Source: an uncultured Eubacteriales bacterium (GTDB lineage: Bacteria; Bacillota; Clostridia; Oscillospirales; Oscillospiraceae). From it: a DNA stretch of 64,000 nucleotides. Of the stretch, positions 46,101 through 54,381 are shown one piece after another. The stretch is taken from assembly GCA_900079765.1 (NCBI GenBank), contig LT599017.1, positions 2,635,766 to 2,699,765 of the forward strand, written 5' to 3'. The notes beneath the pieces are model-generated. The model was not told the DNA's origin, did no database searches, and worked only from the letters and a program-made list of their open reading frames with translations. Each line of letters opens with the position of its first letter. Positions within the stretch are counted from its first letter, which is position 1. The position numbers were made by a program, and so were the translations under genes.

Positions 46101-49100
46101 ACTGCCGTTCTGCTTCTCGTCGTTGCTGAGGGAGGCGTTGGACTGAGCGGTCAGGTTAACGTCGAACCCATTTTTGCTCTGGTCCCTCACCACGACCTTG
46201 GCATAGGGGTTAGCCTTCAGCGCCTGGGCAAAGGCTATATCGCTTTGCAGTTTCTGATAGGACTCGTTCCCCAGGAACGCCTTGGCTGCGTCCGGGAGGA
46301 GCTCATACTTAGCGTTGAGGCTGTTCAGCTCGGTGAGCTGGCTTGCCTTTGTGACGGAGACCGCGCTGATGGAGGCCTTAAGCTCCTCCACTGCCTTCTC
46401 CAGGACCTCATCCATGGAGCTGGTCACGCCGCGGTAGGCGCGGGTCAGCTCTGTCACGTCGGCACCCGTGGTGGCGTATGGAATCATGGTGTAAGAGTAG
46501 GAGTAAGCCTTGTCGTTCCACAGGCAGTACTGGGAGAGGGTGTCCGGCCCGCAGCTTGCGTTGCCGGTGCCCTGAGAGCCCAGATTGACCGAGAGGATGG
46601 TCTCTTTTTTGGGCGAGAGCTCATAGGGATGCTTTGCCTTGGTGAGGTCGTCCGCCGTGAAGTGCAGAGCGGAGAACTCCACCGGTGTCTCGGCGGCAAT
46701 GGCCATGGCGGCGCTGGCGCTGGGGTTCGTGACAGTGACCCACTTAGTGTCGGTCATGGTCCCGGTGTCACCGCCGTTCATGTACGGGTAGTAGAGGCTG
46801 TTTACAGTATTCTCGTATTTATCGACGATAGCGAAGGTCTTGCGGTCCCACATGGACTCCACGGGGCCGTTGCCATACCAGCTCACGTCCTCAAAACCCT
46901 CGGGCAGAACCATGGTGGTGCCAATGCGTAGGAAACGCTGCATGTAAGTGCCGTTGCGGATCCCCCGACCGTCCAGCGTGGTATCCAGAGTGACAGCGCC
47001 ATTGCTCTCAATGGTATAGACGATGGTCTGCACCATGGCGGAGTTATTGGGGAAATAGAGGTTGACGGTGATAGTGGTGAGGCCATTCTCATCCTTGCCA
47101 ACCACGATGCCGTTTTCATCGGCGGGGCGCACGTTCTTTGCCAGGAGCTGCCAGTCCCCGGTGTAGTTGCCGTTATCATTGTTCAGAAGACCACGCCAGT
47201 AGTTGGGCACAGGGCCCTCCTTCAGAAGCAGAGTATCTCCAAAGTAGTAATCCTCAATGGCACCTGTGGTCTTGCTCAGCTTGAAGTTGAAATTCGTACC
47301 GGCGACGGTGATGTAGCTGTCATCTGTCTCGTTCACGCTTACGCCCTCAGAGGTGGGCATGTGTGCCACCTTCTGCACGTTGGCGGGCAGCAGGAATTGC
47401 TCGTAAGCCACCTCGTGGCCGGCGCTGGCCCATAGGGTGTCCTCCTTGAGCTGGACAGAGAGGTTCAGATAATACTCCGCACCGGGTTTCATCGTTTCAG
47501 GCAAGCTATTCAGATAGGGGATATCCAGGGCCACCGTTGTGCGGGACTGGCCCTTCTCGTTGCGTACCTCTCTGGGCGCGGCAGCGGCGCCAGCCACTAT
47601 GCCGGTACCGAGGACCTTCTCGTCCTCCTTCAGGGTCCATACGAGGTCAAAGTCGCTCAGATCCAGGAAACTGTTCTCGTTATAAACGTCCACCTGGCCG
47701 GCCAGGAGCTGAAGGTCTTCGGCGGTAAACCAAAAGCTCTGGTACTGGTACTTCACCTCATAGAGCTCAGGCTGCACATCACGGTCGGGGGAGACCAGAC
47801 CGTTCTGGCTGAAGTTGCCCGAGTGATTGCTCTCGCCATTGTCGCCGCCAAAAGCATAGTAGTGGCCCGCGTTGTCGTAAATGCCGCTCTCGTGGGCGAA
47901 GGGCTCGGCATAATAGTCATAGAAATTGCTCTCCTGCTTTACCATACCCTCGAAGTCCGCCCATAGGAGCACATCGGCAGAGGTGGCAGTAATGGCTGGT
48001 GCCGTGCTCTTCTGCGCGTTTATTTCCGCCAGGGTGAGGGCCCGGGTATAGACGCGGCCCAGAGAAATCTCGCCCTTGAAGGAGTCTCCCTTATCGGTCT
48101 GATGACCCAGGGCCAGGGTCTCTGCGCTGGAGGCGATGCTGGAGGTCTTTGTGGCAGTGCCAAGACTGACCCCATCGACATAGACTGTCATCTTGCCTTT
48201 ATCGTACACGCCCACCACCTGGTGCCAGTTATTCAGCCAGTTGTCAGGAAGGGCAACGGTGAGGGTGTCCCATGTGGTGCCGTAGGTAAAAAACTCCAGA
48301 TTCTTGTCAGCGGTCTTCATGGCAACCTGCTTATCGCCCTTGGCAAACATGATCTGGCTGCCGCTGACACTGGTGGGCTTGCAGATGACCTCAACGGTAA
48401 AGGATTTGTCCGTACCGGAGAGTGCGTCGTTGAATCTGCTGTCAGCAGCAGTGAACAGGGCATACCCGTCAGAGATGCTGGTAGAGGCGAGAGAAGCCGC
48501 ATCCGGGCTGTCGTTCACGCCGCCCTTGATGAGCACCTTGGCGCTGGCCCCCTTCTCCTCGCTCATGGTGTAAATGGTGCCCAGGGAATCGAGGGAGCGC
48601 TGGCGGCCCTGATCGACCCAGTCCCAGACAAACGCGCCCAGCATATTATCGCTGCTGCGAATGGCATCCCAGTACTCCTTTAGGTTTCCTGTGGCGTTGC
48701 CCATGGAGTGGACATACTCGCATATAACGTAGGGCATGTTACTTGAGGCACGGCTTTGTGTAGTGCCAACCGTGGGGTACATATTGCTCCCCATATCGGT
48801 GCCGTTGGAGGTATTGGAGCTCTCCGAGTGGATGGGGCGGGTGGGATCATTGGTTTTAAAATAACGGATAAGAGCGGAAAACATACCGTCGGCATAATTG
48901 GCGTCGCTGGAGTAATAGTTCTCATTTCCGGTGGACCAGCAGACAACCGCCGTGCTGTTCTTTAGGCGCTGGAACGCATTCACTGTACGGTCCATGGCCA
49001 ACTCCTTAAAGAGTTTCTGCCTAGCACCGTCATTCATGAGCTGGTGGGACTCCAGGCTGGTCTCGGCCATCATGTAAATGCCATATTTGTCGCACAGGTA

Positions 49101-50654
49101 ATAGAGGTAGTCGTCGTTACTATAGTGGGAGGTGCGGATGGCGTTGAGGTTATATTGTTTCATCAGGGTCACGTCTTCCTCCATGACCCGGTGGGAGACG
49201 TACTTGCCATAGACAGGGTCGCTGTCATGACGGTTGGTGCCCTTGAAGAGCAGGGGCTTTCCGTTGATCGTGATGGGGGTATACTCGGTGTCCTTAGTGA
49301 CGGTGTTCCCGTTACCGTCCAACTGGCTGCTCTTGAAACCGATCTCCCGAAACCCGAGCTGCTGGGACATGCTGCCCATATAAACGCCGTCGGCGCTGTA
49401 GAGCGAGAGCACCATGGTGTACAGGTTGGGGGTCTCGGCGGACCAGAGCTCGGGGGCGTACACAGTTTTGCTGACGGTTGCGGTTGCGGTGCTGTGACCT
49501 ACAATAGCTGCGTTCCCGCTCTTGGACGCTGCCGCCGCTATCTCGCCAACGTTTACAGTAAAGTCGTTGAGGAACATTTTTCCGGACTGGTCATAGAGGC
49601 GCACATCCACCTTATAGCCGGAGGCCGCCGTGGTGGAGCTGTTTCGGACCCGGAGGTTCAGGTTGAGGGTGGCGTTCTCATAGTTGTCATCCAGATCGGT
49701 GGTGACAAAGTAGTCGTCGATATGTACCAGCGGAGCGCTATAGAGGTAGATGTCTCGGAAAATGCCGCCGTCCTTGTACATATCCTGCAGTTCAAACCAA
49801 GTGCCGTCGCAGAACTTATGAACCTCCACAGCCAGCAGGTTTTCGCCAGGCAGCAGATAATCCGTCACATCGAAACTGTGGGGGCTATAGGTATCCTCGC
49901 TGTAGCCGACCTCCTTGCCGTTGATATAGACATAGTAGGCCGCCTCCACGCCTTGGAAGTTGAGGTAAATACGCCCGTTGGCGCTCTTAAGGCCATCGCT
50001 CACGGTGAACGTCTTGCGGTAAAGACCTACAGGGTTATAGTTGACCGGAGCTTTGGGCACCGTGCTGGATGCAGTGCTGTCCTCCTGCCAGGGTGCCTGG
50101 GTGTTGGCATAGATCGGGTAGTCAAACCCGTAGCTGGTCCAGCTGGCAGGAAGCTGTACTGTCTTCCAATCTGCCGAAGTGGGAGTAAATTCTGTTTTAT
50201 AAAAATCCTTATACGCGTCTTGTGCGGCCGCAGTGGCGTTTTTTACCACGGTAAGGGCCCAATCCGCTTGATCGGCGCCCGTCAGGTACTGCACATACGC
50301 AGACTGCTCCTTCTTGAAGTCCCGCGCTCCGATGATGGCGTTGTCCACGTTGTCATAGATGATCTGGGAGGTGGAAAAGCTGCCGGCCTCTTCCCGGTTT
50401 GCAGCGTACACGTCTTCGTTATAAACGCCGTTCACCGTTTCGCCGGTCCACTCCTTATGGGTAAACTTTATGTCATCGATATTGCTGTCACTGGCTGCGG
50501 TCAAATCAGGATGCTGAACGGAGGTCCACGGAGACGTGTACGAGGGATTCGTGTTGGAGCCGCTGGCCGCCATCGCGGGCGGAACTGCCGGCGCAATCAG
50601 GCCCAGGGTAATGCACAGCGCCAGAGCAAGGGACATCGCTCTCTTCCAGGTCAT
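43200..50654 (-). CDS. 2484-residue SLH-anchored GH2 beta-galactosidase-like protein
   Basis: Signal peptide 1-29. The GH2 sugar-binding, Ig-like and TIM-barrel domains occupy about 150-950. The acid/base is E578 in STGNENYYS and the nucleophile is E646 in VICEYVHSMGN, as in LacZ. A LamG-type domain of about 200 residues is inserted in the barrel between FVWDWVDQG (about 675) and AFGGDNGES (about 930). A beta-galactosidase domain 5 follows (about 1110-1330), then a second LamG (about 1500-1680), Ig-like domains, an acidic Pro/Glu linker (about 1915-1950), a BIG2 domain (about 2085-2155), a Thr-rich stalk (about 2180-2270) and three SLH motifs (2315-2484). ATG 50654 follows AGGAGG. It should cleave beta-galactosides at the cell surface. 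Confidence 0.92.
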   Translation of the reverse strand: MTWKRAMSLALALCITLGLIAPAVPPAMAASGSNTNPSYTSPWTSVQHPDLTAASDSNIDDIKFTHKEWTGETVNGVYNEDVYAANREEAGSFSTSQIIYDNVDNAIIGARDFKKEQSAYVQYLTGADQADWALTVVKNATAAAQDAYKDFYKTEFTPTSADWKTVQLPASWTSYGFDYPIYANTQAPWQEDSTASSTVPKAPVNYNPVGLYRKTFTVSDGLKSANGRIYLNFQGVEAAYYVYINGKEVGYSEDTYSPHSFDVTDYLLPGENLLAVEVHKFCDGTWFELQDMYKDGGIFRDIYLYSAPLVHIDDYFVTTDLDDNYENATLNLNLRVRNSSTTAASGYKVDVRLYDQSGKMFLNDFTVNVGEIAAAASKSGNAAIVGHSTATATVSKTVYAPELWSAETPNLYTMVLSLYSADGVYMGSMSQQLGFREIGFKSSQLDGNGNTVTKDTEYTPITINGKPLLFKGTNRHDSDPVYGKYVSHRVMEEDVTLMKQYNLNAIRTSHYSNDDYLYYLCDKYGIYMMAETSLESHQLMNDGARQKLFKELAMDRTVNAFQRLKNSTAVVCWSTGNENYYSSDANYADGMFSALIRYFKTNDPTRPIHSESSNTSNGTDMGSNMYPTVGTTQSRASSNMPYVICEYVHSMGNATGNLKEYWDAIRSSDNMLGAFVWDWVDQGRQRSLDSLGTIYTMSEEKGASAKVLIKGGVNDSPDAASLASTSISDGYALFTAADSRFNDALSGTDKSFTVEVICKPTSVSGSQIMFAKGDKQVAMKTADKNLEFFTYGTTWDTLTVALPDNWLNNWHQVVGVYDKGKMTVYVDGVSLGTATKTSSIASSAETLALGHQTDKGDSFKGEISLGRVYTRALTLAEINAQKSTAPAITATSADVLLWADFEGMVKQESNFYDYYAEPFAHESGIYDNAGHYYAFGGDNGESNHSGNFSQNGLVSPDRDVQPELYEVKYQYQSFWFTAEDLQLLAGQVDVYNENSFLDLSDFDLVWTLKEDEKVLGTGIVAGAAAAPREVRNEKGQSRTTVALDIPYLNSLPETMKPGAEYYLNLSVQLKEDTLWASAGHEVAYEQFLLPANVQKVAHMPTSEGVSVNETDDSYITVAGTNFNFKLSKTTGAIEDYYFGDTLLLKEGPVPNYWRGLLNNDNGNYTGDWQLLAKNVRPADENGIVVGKDENGLTTITVNLYFPNNSAMVQTIVYTIESNGAVTLDTTLDGRGIRNGTYMQRFLRIGTTMVLPEGFEDVSWYGNGPVESMWDRKTFAIVDKYENTVNSLYYPYMNGGDTGTMTDTKWVTVTNPSASAAMAIAAETPVEFSALHFTADDLTKAKHPYELSPKKETILSVNLGSQGTGNASCGPDTLSQYCLWNDKAYSYSYTMIPYATTGADVTELTRAYRGVTSSMDEVLEKAVEELKASISAVSVTKASQLTELNSLNAKYELLPDAAKAFLGNESYQKLQSDIAFAQALKANPYAKVVVRDQSKNGFDVNLTAQSNASLSNDEKQNGSVLSGYFLVDTGEKTSYFNNVIGGSNNFTVEATIRPNYYSTVGTDYSMIMSNGDHSMAFRVSGGIPYFYIYNGTNWKPLENGLTDSFTAENVKDWHHVAAIYDGSVSGGTISVYMNGRIIGSLTNVGQIKASNFDLGIGVCPETGRTSKNDFSTIRLYSEALTADQLNQEDEAKLSLDSVELWYDFRETEYIASISGKLSILGKAVFGKTLTANLSEVLPTDAQVTYAWTREGEENPVGTASTYTIAAEDIGKKITLTVSGTGDHTGFLSAETQAVEKAIQGTPVTVTGGVGTISGVTTDMEYKAESADEWSAVIDSPIIGLSYGKYQVRYTETATHHASSAVTVTVLAEGSVPKAATPEAEFDASTMLLTNLTPGMRFAVDNGEWVTVESAEGLKVKPLEEPTTEPTEEPSEAPAEEPAQFTEGSEDEILEEPMIPLADAPEAETVSVDLSDADLVEGSTIRIYQPGTEGENSDSEEQIINLTQAAIPASVGKTDETKARADGTLTGVDDTMEYQKTGDSGWTAITDVTVTGLAPGEYLVRIAGAGHVLASDRFSVTIAAYVPTPVTGVVISRDTLSLTAGGGTTKAVLTASVVPVDADNQNVTWSSSNDSVATVDETGTVTAVAAGSATITVTTQEGGFTATCAVTVSTYEAPSSSSGNTTTTTVKNADGSITKTVTNKRTGVVTETTTWTDGTQLVVEKQPGGAMTSTETRKDGTKVTSATTAAGETTANVALPKNAGSVAVTIPVAGTLTSGVVAVIVKSDGTEEIVKSSVLTEDGLRVLLSEDAKLKLVDNSKRFDDVKNADWHAEAVNFVASRELFQGTSANLFSPGASMTRGMFLTVLYRYEGGSDPAAGKIWYSAAQSWAVDAEISDGTGMENTITREQIAALLYRYAGEKVSAPETGSSAKDFTDGDRVSSWAAQAMDWAVGLGLITGKDGGRLDPSGTATRAEVAIILRRFIELGAK

Positions 50655-51068
50655 TTTACATCATCCTCCTAAATTTGTTCGCCCTGTGAAATTGCCAAGG
50701 TACGCTATTGATTTGTAAGGTGTTTTGCACAGGAGTTCTCCTTCCAACTCTTAGCAATCAATATAGTAACTTATATTTTTTAGTAAATAAATAAGAAAAA
50801 ATATTTAAATATATAAAAATTCAACTGTATTATTTTTATTGATTAGTTATTTTGACCATTATTTTTTTGCCGTCATTTGCATTTCCCACATATTTTATAA
50901 ATTTTTTTGCTTATTTTTATCAATTACAACCACAGTCTCTAGCTGCACGTAATTCTAATAAGCAAAATTGCGGGAAATAAAATAGGGTCCCAGGGGATGC
51001 TGCGCGTGATGCCGCGCCCTGCACCTCTCTCGGGGTTCCCTCATTCCCACAATATCTCTTTATAAGCG
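50655..51068. other. AT-rich upstream region of the GH2 gene
   Basis: About 410 bases. The part 50740-50940 is extremely AT-rich and is the probable promoter zone of the minus-strand GH2 gene, but many AT hexamers prevent naming one promoter. No gene is seen; 51000-51060 is GC-richer and featureless. Confidence 0.4.
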
Positions 51069-51112
51069 AAACAAAGAGCTCCCACCGCCGCGGCGGTGGG
51101 AGCTCTTTGTTT
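51069..51112. terminator. 20-bp perfect terminator
   Basis: AAACAAAGAGCTCCCACCGC (51069-51088), loop CGCG, then the exact complement (51093-51112). It overlaps the stop region of the CoA-disulfide reductase gene and serves it on the minus strand. Confidence 0.85.
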
Positions 51113-52805
51113 ATATCTTGACACCGCAGGGGTGTCGTGGGGTCTCGTCGTAGGCGCTCTCGCCGGTGACGGTCTCATAGAAACCGTAGCCCCCAGCCAG
51201 GTTATAGCAGTCCCAGCCCTCCTGGCTCAAAATCCGGCAGGCCAGATAGCTGCGCAGGCCGCTTTGGCAGTGGACGTAGAGCGTCTTATCTTTCGGCAGC
51301 TCCCCCAGGCGGTCACGCAAACTGTCCAGCGGAATGTGGGCAGCGCCCGGAATATTGCCCGAGCGGTACTCCCCGTCGGTCCGCACGTCCAGGAGGAAAG
51401 CGTCGGGATCTTCCAGCACGGTGGGCACATCGTGCCAGTGGAACTGTTTCACTTTGCCGGTGACCAGATTCTCCACCACGTACCCCAACATATTCACAGG
51501 GTCCTTGGCCGAGGAGAAGGGTGGCGCGTAGCATAGCTCCAGCTCGGTCAGGTCATCGGCCTTCATCCCGGCCCGGATGGAGGCAGCCAGAACATCGGCA
51601 CGCTTGTCCACCCCGTCAAAGCCCACCAGCTGGGCCCCTAGGATCTTGCCCGTCTCCTTCTCATAGACCGCCTTGATGCGGATGTTCTTCGCGCCGGGGT
51701 AGTAGCTCGCGTGTGAAGAAGAGAGGGTAAAGGTCTTCTCGGCGTCAATTCCCGCGCGGCGGGCCCCGTCCTCTGTAAGTCCGGTGGCCGCCACCGTCAT
51801 ATCGAAAAGCTTGAGGATGGCTGAGCCCTGTGTGCCCTTATAGGAGCTATCGATGCCGCAGATATGATCAGCGGCGATGCGCCCCTGCTTGTTGGCCGGA
51901 CCTGCCAGAGGCACATAGCCGGGCTGATTGCTGACGAAGTTGGTGATCTCCACCGCGTCCCCCACGGCATAAATATGAGGGTCGGAGGTCTGCATATGGG
52001 CGCTGACCACAATGGCGCCCCTTGCGTTGAGGGTAAGACCCGCCGCCTTTGCCAAAGCGGTCTCAGGCCGCACGCCCACAGAAAGGAGAACCATATCGGC
52101 GCTGAGGCAGCTACCGTCGTCCAGCCCCACAGTCAGCCCCTCAGATCCGGGGGTGAACCCGGTAACTCCCTTGTTCAGGTAGAGGCTAAGTCCCTTACTC
52201 CGGGCATAGCGGTGGACCTCACAGGCCATGTCGTAGTCCAGGGCGGCCACCAGATGGTCGGCTTTCTCTACCACGCTCACTTTAAGGCCGGCATTCATTA
52301 GGTTCTCCGCCATCTCCAGTCCGATAAAGCCGCCGCCCACCACCACGGCGGTCTTGGGGCTCTTCTGGTCCACATAGTAGTGGATGCGGAAGGTGTCCGG
52401 GATGCTGCGCAGGGTAAAGACCCGCTCGTCCTCTACGCCGGGGAGGGGTGGGCGCAGGGGTTCGGCCCCCGGGGAAAGGATGAGCTTGTCGTAGGGCTCG
52501 GTATAGGTCCCCCCGGTGGTGAGATTTTTCACCGTGACGGTCCGGCCAGCAGTATCGATATCCTCAGCCCGGCTCCTGACGCGCACATCTATCCGGAAAC
52601 GGGCGCGGAAACTTTCGGGGGTCTGGAGGGTGAGGTCCTCCTTGTCAGTGATCTCGCCGCCCACGTAGTAGGGCAGGCCGCAGTTTGCGTAGGAGATATA
52701 ATCTCCCTGCTCCAGCATAATAATTTCCGCGTGTTCGTCCAGCCGACGCAGCCTTGCTGCCGCCGACGCGCCGCCCGCCACACCGCCCACGATAACAATT
52801 TTCAT
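51111..52805 (-). CDS. CoA-disulfide reductase with rhodanese domain
   Basis: A 564-residue FAD enzyme. The N-terminal FAD loop is VIVGGVAGGASAAARLRRL, the single redox cysteine is C42 in YISYANCGLPYYVGG, and the NAD(P)H loop is VVVGGGFIGLEMAENL. A C-terminal rhodanese domain (about 460-550) keeps its active cysteine in YVHCQSGLRSY. Fused enzymes of this CoADR-RHD kind reduce CoA disulfide, CoA persulfide or polysulfide with NAD(P)H. The ATG at 52805 is 6 bases downstream of a single-domain rhodanese gene, so both are cotranscribed and probably handle sulfane sulfur together. Confidence 0.93.
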   Translation of the reverse strand: MKIVIVGGVAGGASAAARLRRLDEHAEIIMLEQGDYISYANCGLPYYVGGEITDKEDLTLQTPESFRARFRIDVRVRSRAEDIDTAGRTVTVKNLTTGGTYTEPYDKLILSPGAEPLRPPLPGVEDERVFTLRSIPDTFRIHYYVDQKSPKTAVVVGGGFIGLEMAENLMNAGLKVSVVEKADHLVAALDYDMACEVHRYARSKGLSLYLNKGVTGFTPGSEGLTVGLDDGSCLSADMVLLSVGVRPETALAKAAGLTLNARGAIVVSAHMQTSDPHIYAVGDAVEITNFVSNQPGYVPLAGPANKQGRIAADHICGIDSSYKGTQGSAILKLFDMTVAATGLTEDGARRAGIDAEKTFTLSSSHASYYPGAKNIRIKAVYEKETGKILGAQLVGFDGVDKRADVLAASIRAGMKADDLTELELCYAPPFSSAKDPVNMLGYVVENLVTGKVKQFHWHDVPTVLEDPDAFLLDVRTDGEYRSGNIPGAAHIPLDSLRDRLGELPKDKTLYVHCQSGLRSYLACRILSQEGWDCYNLAGGYGFYETVTGESAYDETPRHPCGVKI

Positions 52806-52811
52806 ACCTAC

Positions 52812-53150
52812 CTATCCCTTCCTCTCCATGAGTCCCGTCCAATTGTTGATGCCGCCCAAGTCGCTGATGTCGGTATACCCCATACCCGCCAGCTCGGCGC
52901 AGGCCCGGGCAGCCCGTGCCCCGCTGAGGCAGTATACAAAGAGCTTTTTATCGTGCTCCGGCGCAATGGAAGTGATGCCCTCCATGCTGCCGAGCGGGAG
53001 GTTGACGCTGCCGGGGATATGCCCATCCTGATACTCCTGCGGAGTACGCACATCGATAAGGCAGATACTCTTGTCCCCTTCCAGCGCCGCTTTCGCCTCG
53101 GCCATGCTCATTTGCCGCGCCGAGCCGTTCTTTTTACCGAAGAAAAACAT
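52812..53150 (-). CDS. Single-domain rhodanese-like sulfurtransferase
   Basis: A 112-residue rhodanese. The active loop is VYCLSGARAARAC with the catalytic Cys, and LIDVRTPQEYQDGHIPGSVNLPLG is the family signature. The N-terminus MFFFGKKN is short and probably not a signal peptide. The ATG follows AAAGGAG. It precedes the CoA-disulfide reductase gene by 6 bases and likely passes persulfide sulfur to it. Confidence 0.92.
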   Translation of the reverse strand: MFFFGKKNGSARQMSMAEAKAALEGDKSICLIDVRTPQEYQDGHIPGSVNLPLGSMEGITSIAPEHDKKLFVYCLSGARAARACAELAGMGYTDISDLGGINNWTGLMERKG

Positions 53151-53305
53151 GATGTGATTCTCCTTTCCGCTTGTCCAATATGATACCGCAGAGACTTCTC
53201 TGCTCTGTAAAATTCCTACCTGTATTTATGTATTTATTATATCGCAAAGAAGTGGGCCAGACAAGCCCCTTTGAGACCGTCTGACCCATTTGTTTTATCT
53301 ATTCT

Positions 53306-53884
53306 TTAAGCCCCCAGCAGAATGGGCTGGAGCTGCCTGCCCTGGAGGGCGGCTTCGATGGCGGCGGGGACGAGGGTAAAGTCGGACACCAGGCTGGCGG
53401 GCTTTTTCAGCGGGTCATCCTGGCGGAAGGGGACGAAGTAGACATACTTTTTCTCTAATAGAACGCCGAGGTTTTTGGCGTTGGCGGAGAGGCCGTCATT
53501 GGTGGAGACGGCAATAATCAGGGGCTTGCTGTTGCGCAGATGTGCCTTGGCCGCCATGGTCACGGAGGAATCGGTGATACCGGCGGCCAGCTTGGCGAGG
53601 GTATTGCCCGTACAGGGACAGATAACCATTACATCCAGGAGCTTTTTCGGCCCAATGGGCTCAGCATCCTTGATGGTGGAAATGACCCGCTTGTCGCAGA
53701 TTCGCTGCATCTCCCGCATAAAGTCGTGGGCCGCCCCGAAACGGGTGTCGGTGGCGGCGCTCCGCTCTGAGACAATGGGGTATACGTCGCCGTACAGCCC
53801 ATGTACCTTTTCCAGTGTCTCCATGGCCTTATCGAAGGTGCAGTAAGAGCCGCAGAAGGCAAAGCCTACCGTTTTCTCTTCCAT
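53306..53884 (-). CDS. dpaB: Dipicolinate synthase subunit B
   Basis: A 192-residue flavoprotein-like subunit (SpoVFB) of dipicolinate synthase, which makes the spore-core compound DPA from dihydrodipicolinate. The motif VGFAFCGSYCTFDKAM at the N-terminus, VICPCTGNTLAKLAAGITDSSVTMAAKAHLRN in the middle and VYFVPFRQDDPLKKPASLV near the end are family features. The ATG at 53884 has AGGAG 7 bases upstream; a GTG two codons earlier is too close to it. Its partner dpaA is present only as a tail just upstream, so dpaB may have lost both partner and promoter. Confidence 0.92.
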   Translation of the reverse strand: MEEKTVGFAFCGSYCTFDKAMETLEKVHGLYGDVYPIVSERSAATDTRFGAAHDFMREMQRICDKRVISTIKDAEPIGPKKLLDVMVICPCTGNTLAKLAAGITDSSVTMAAKAHLRNSKPLIIAVSTNDGLSANAKNLGVLLEKKYVYFVPFRQDDPLKKPASLVSDFTLVPAAIEAALQGRQLQPILLGA

Positions 53885-53886
53885 GC

Positions 53887-54030
53887 TCACACTCCTAACT
53901 CACTGAGGATATTGTAAATGGTGTTTTTAATTACCTTCCCCGCCGTCACCGGCGCCACTTTCCCGGGCAGGGACAGGGCCCATATGGCCTTGATCCCCAG
54001 CGCCCCCGCTGTCTCGAAGTCCACGCCGGT
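53887..54030 (-). pseudogene. dpaA: Remnant 3' end of dipicolinate synthase subunit A
   Basis: The last 47 or so codons of dpaA (TGVDFETAGALGIKAIWALSLP, then GKVAPVTAGKVIKNTIYNIL) are intact up to the stop, 2 bases before dpaB. The other roughly 250 residues of DpaA, with the NAD-binding domain, are missing. Upstream of about 54030 the sequence is unrelated and carries a terminator hairpin. The frame stays open to 54171 only by chance. This is a rearrangement breakpoint or a deletion. Confidence 0.8.
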
Positions 54031-54054
54031 GGGTATTGGAATTGGATAAGGTGC

Positions 54055-54095
54055 AAAAAGGCGATATACCTGTGTTATCAAGGTATATCGCCTTT
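54055..54095 (-). terminator. Terminator fused to the dpaA remnant
   Basis: AAAGGCGATATACC pairs perfectly with GGTATATCGCCTTT, 14 bp, with a five-T tail on the minus strand running into the dpaA tail. It would stop any transcription coming towards dpaB. Confidence 0.8.
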
Positions 54096-54381
54096 CCCAT
54101 TTTATTGGTGTTCTCTCCAGAAGAAGTAAGCCATCAAGCTGTTTTAGATAATGGGCGTTTCCGCGCAACAAGCATCACAGTACAACTGCTTATTCAGCTC
54201 AGCTCAGGATATGCAATGTCCTATCCGGACACCTTCATAAATAATTTCCTGCCCCCACGCCGCCGGCACACCCAAAACAAAGGCCGCCGCAAAATGATTA
54301 ATTCACGGCGGTCTTCATTATTTTGTATGTCCCTTTTACTCCAAGGCTAAGGAACACAGCGTGATCTTATTGCGCTTTGTT
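54096..54381. other. Gap between the dpaA breakpoint and the SLH fragment
   Basis: About 285 bases without a supported gene. A plus-strand frame here (54036-54350) has no ribosome site and low-complexity basic content. A second minus-strand terminator lies at 54273-54313. Confidence 0.45.
54273..54313 (-). terminator. Terminator below the SLH fragment
   Basis: GGCCGCCG (54282-54289) pairs with CGGCGGTC (54306-54313, one G-U). A TTTGTTTTGGG tail follows on the minus strand. Confidence 0.65.

Noticed and set aside
45090-46931. A 613-codon plus-strand frame inside the large GH2 gene
   Set aside because: The minus-strand frame carries recognisable domains throughout; this one has none.
54036-54350. 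A 104-codon plus-strand gene in the gap near dpaA
   Set aside because: It has no ribosome site, runs through a terminator hairpin, and its product resembles nothing.
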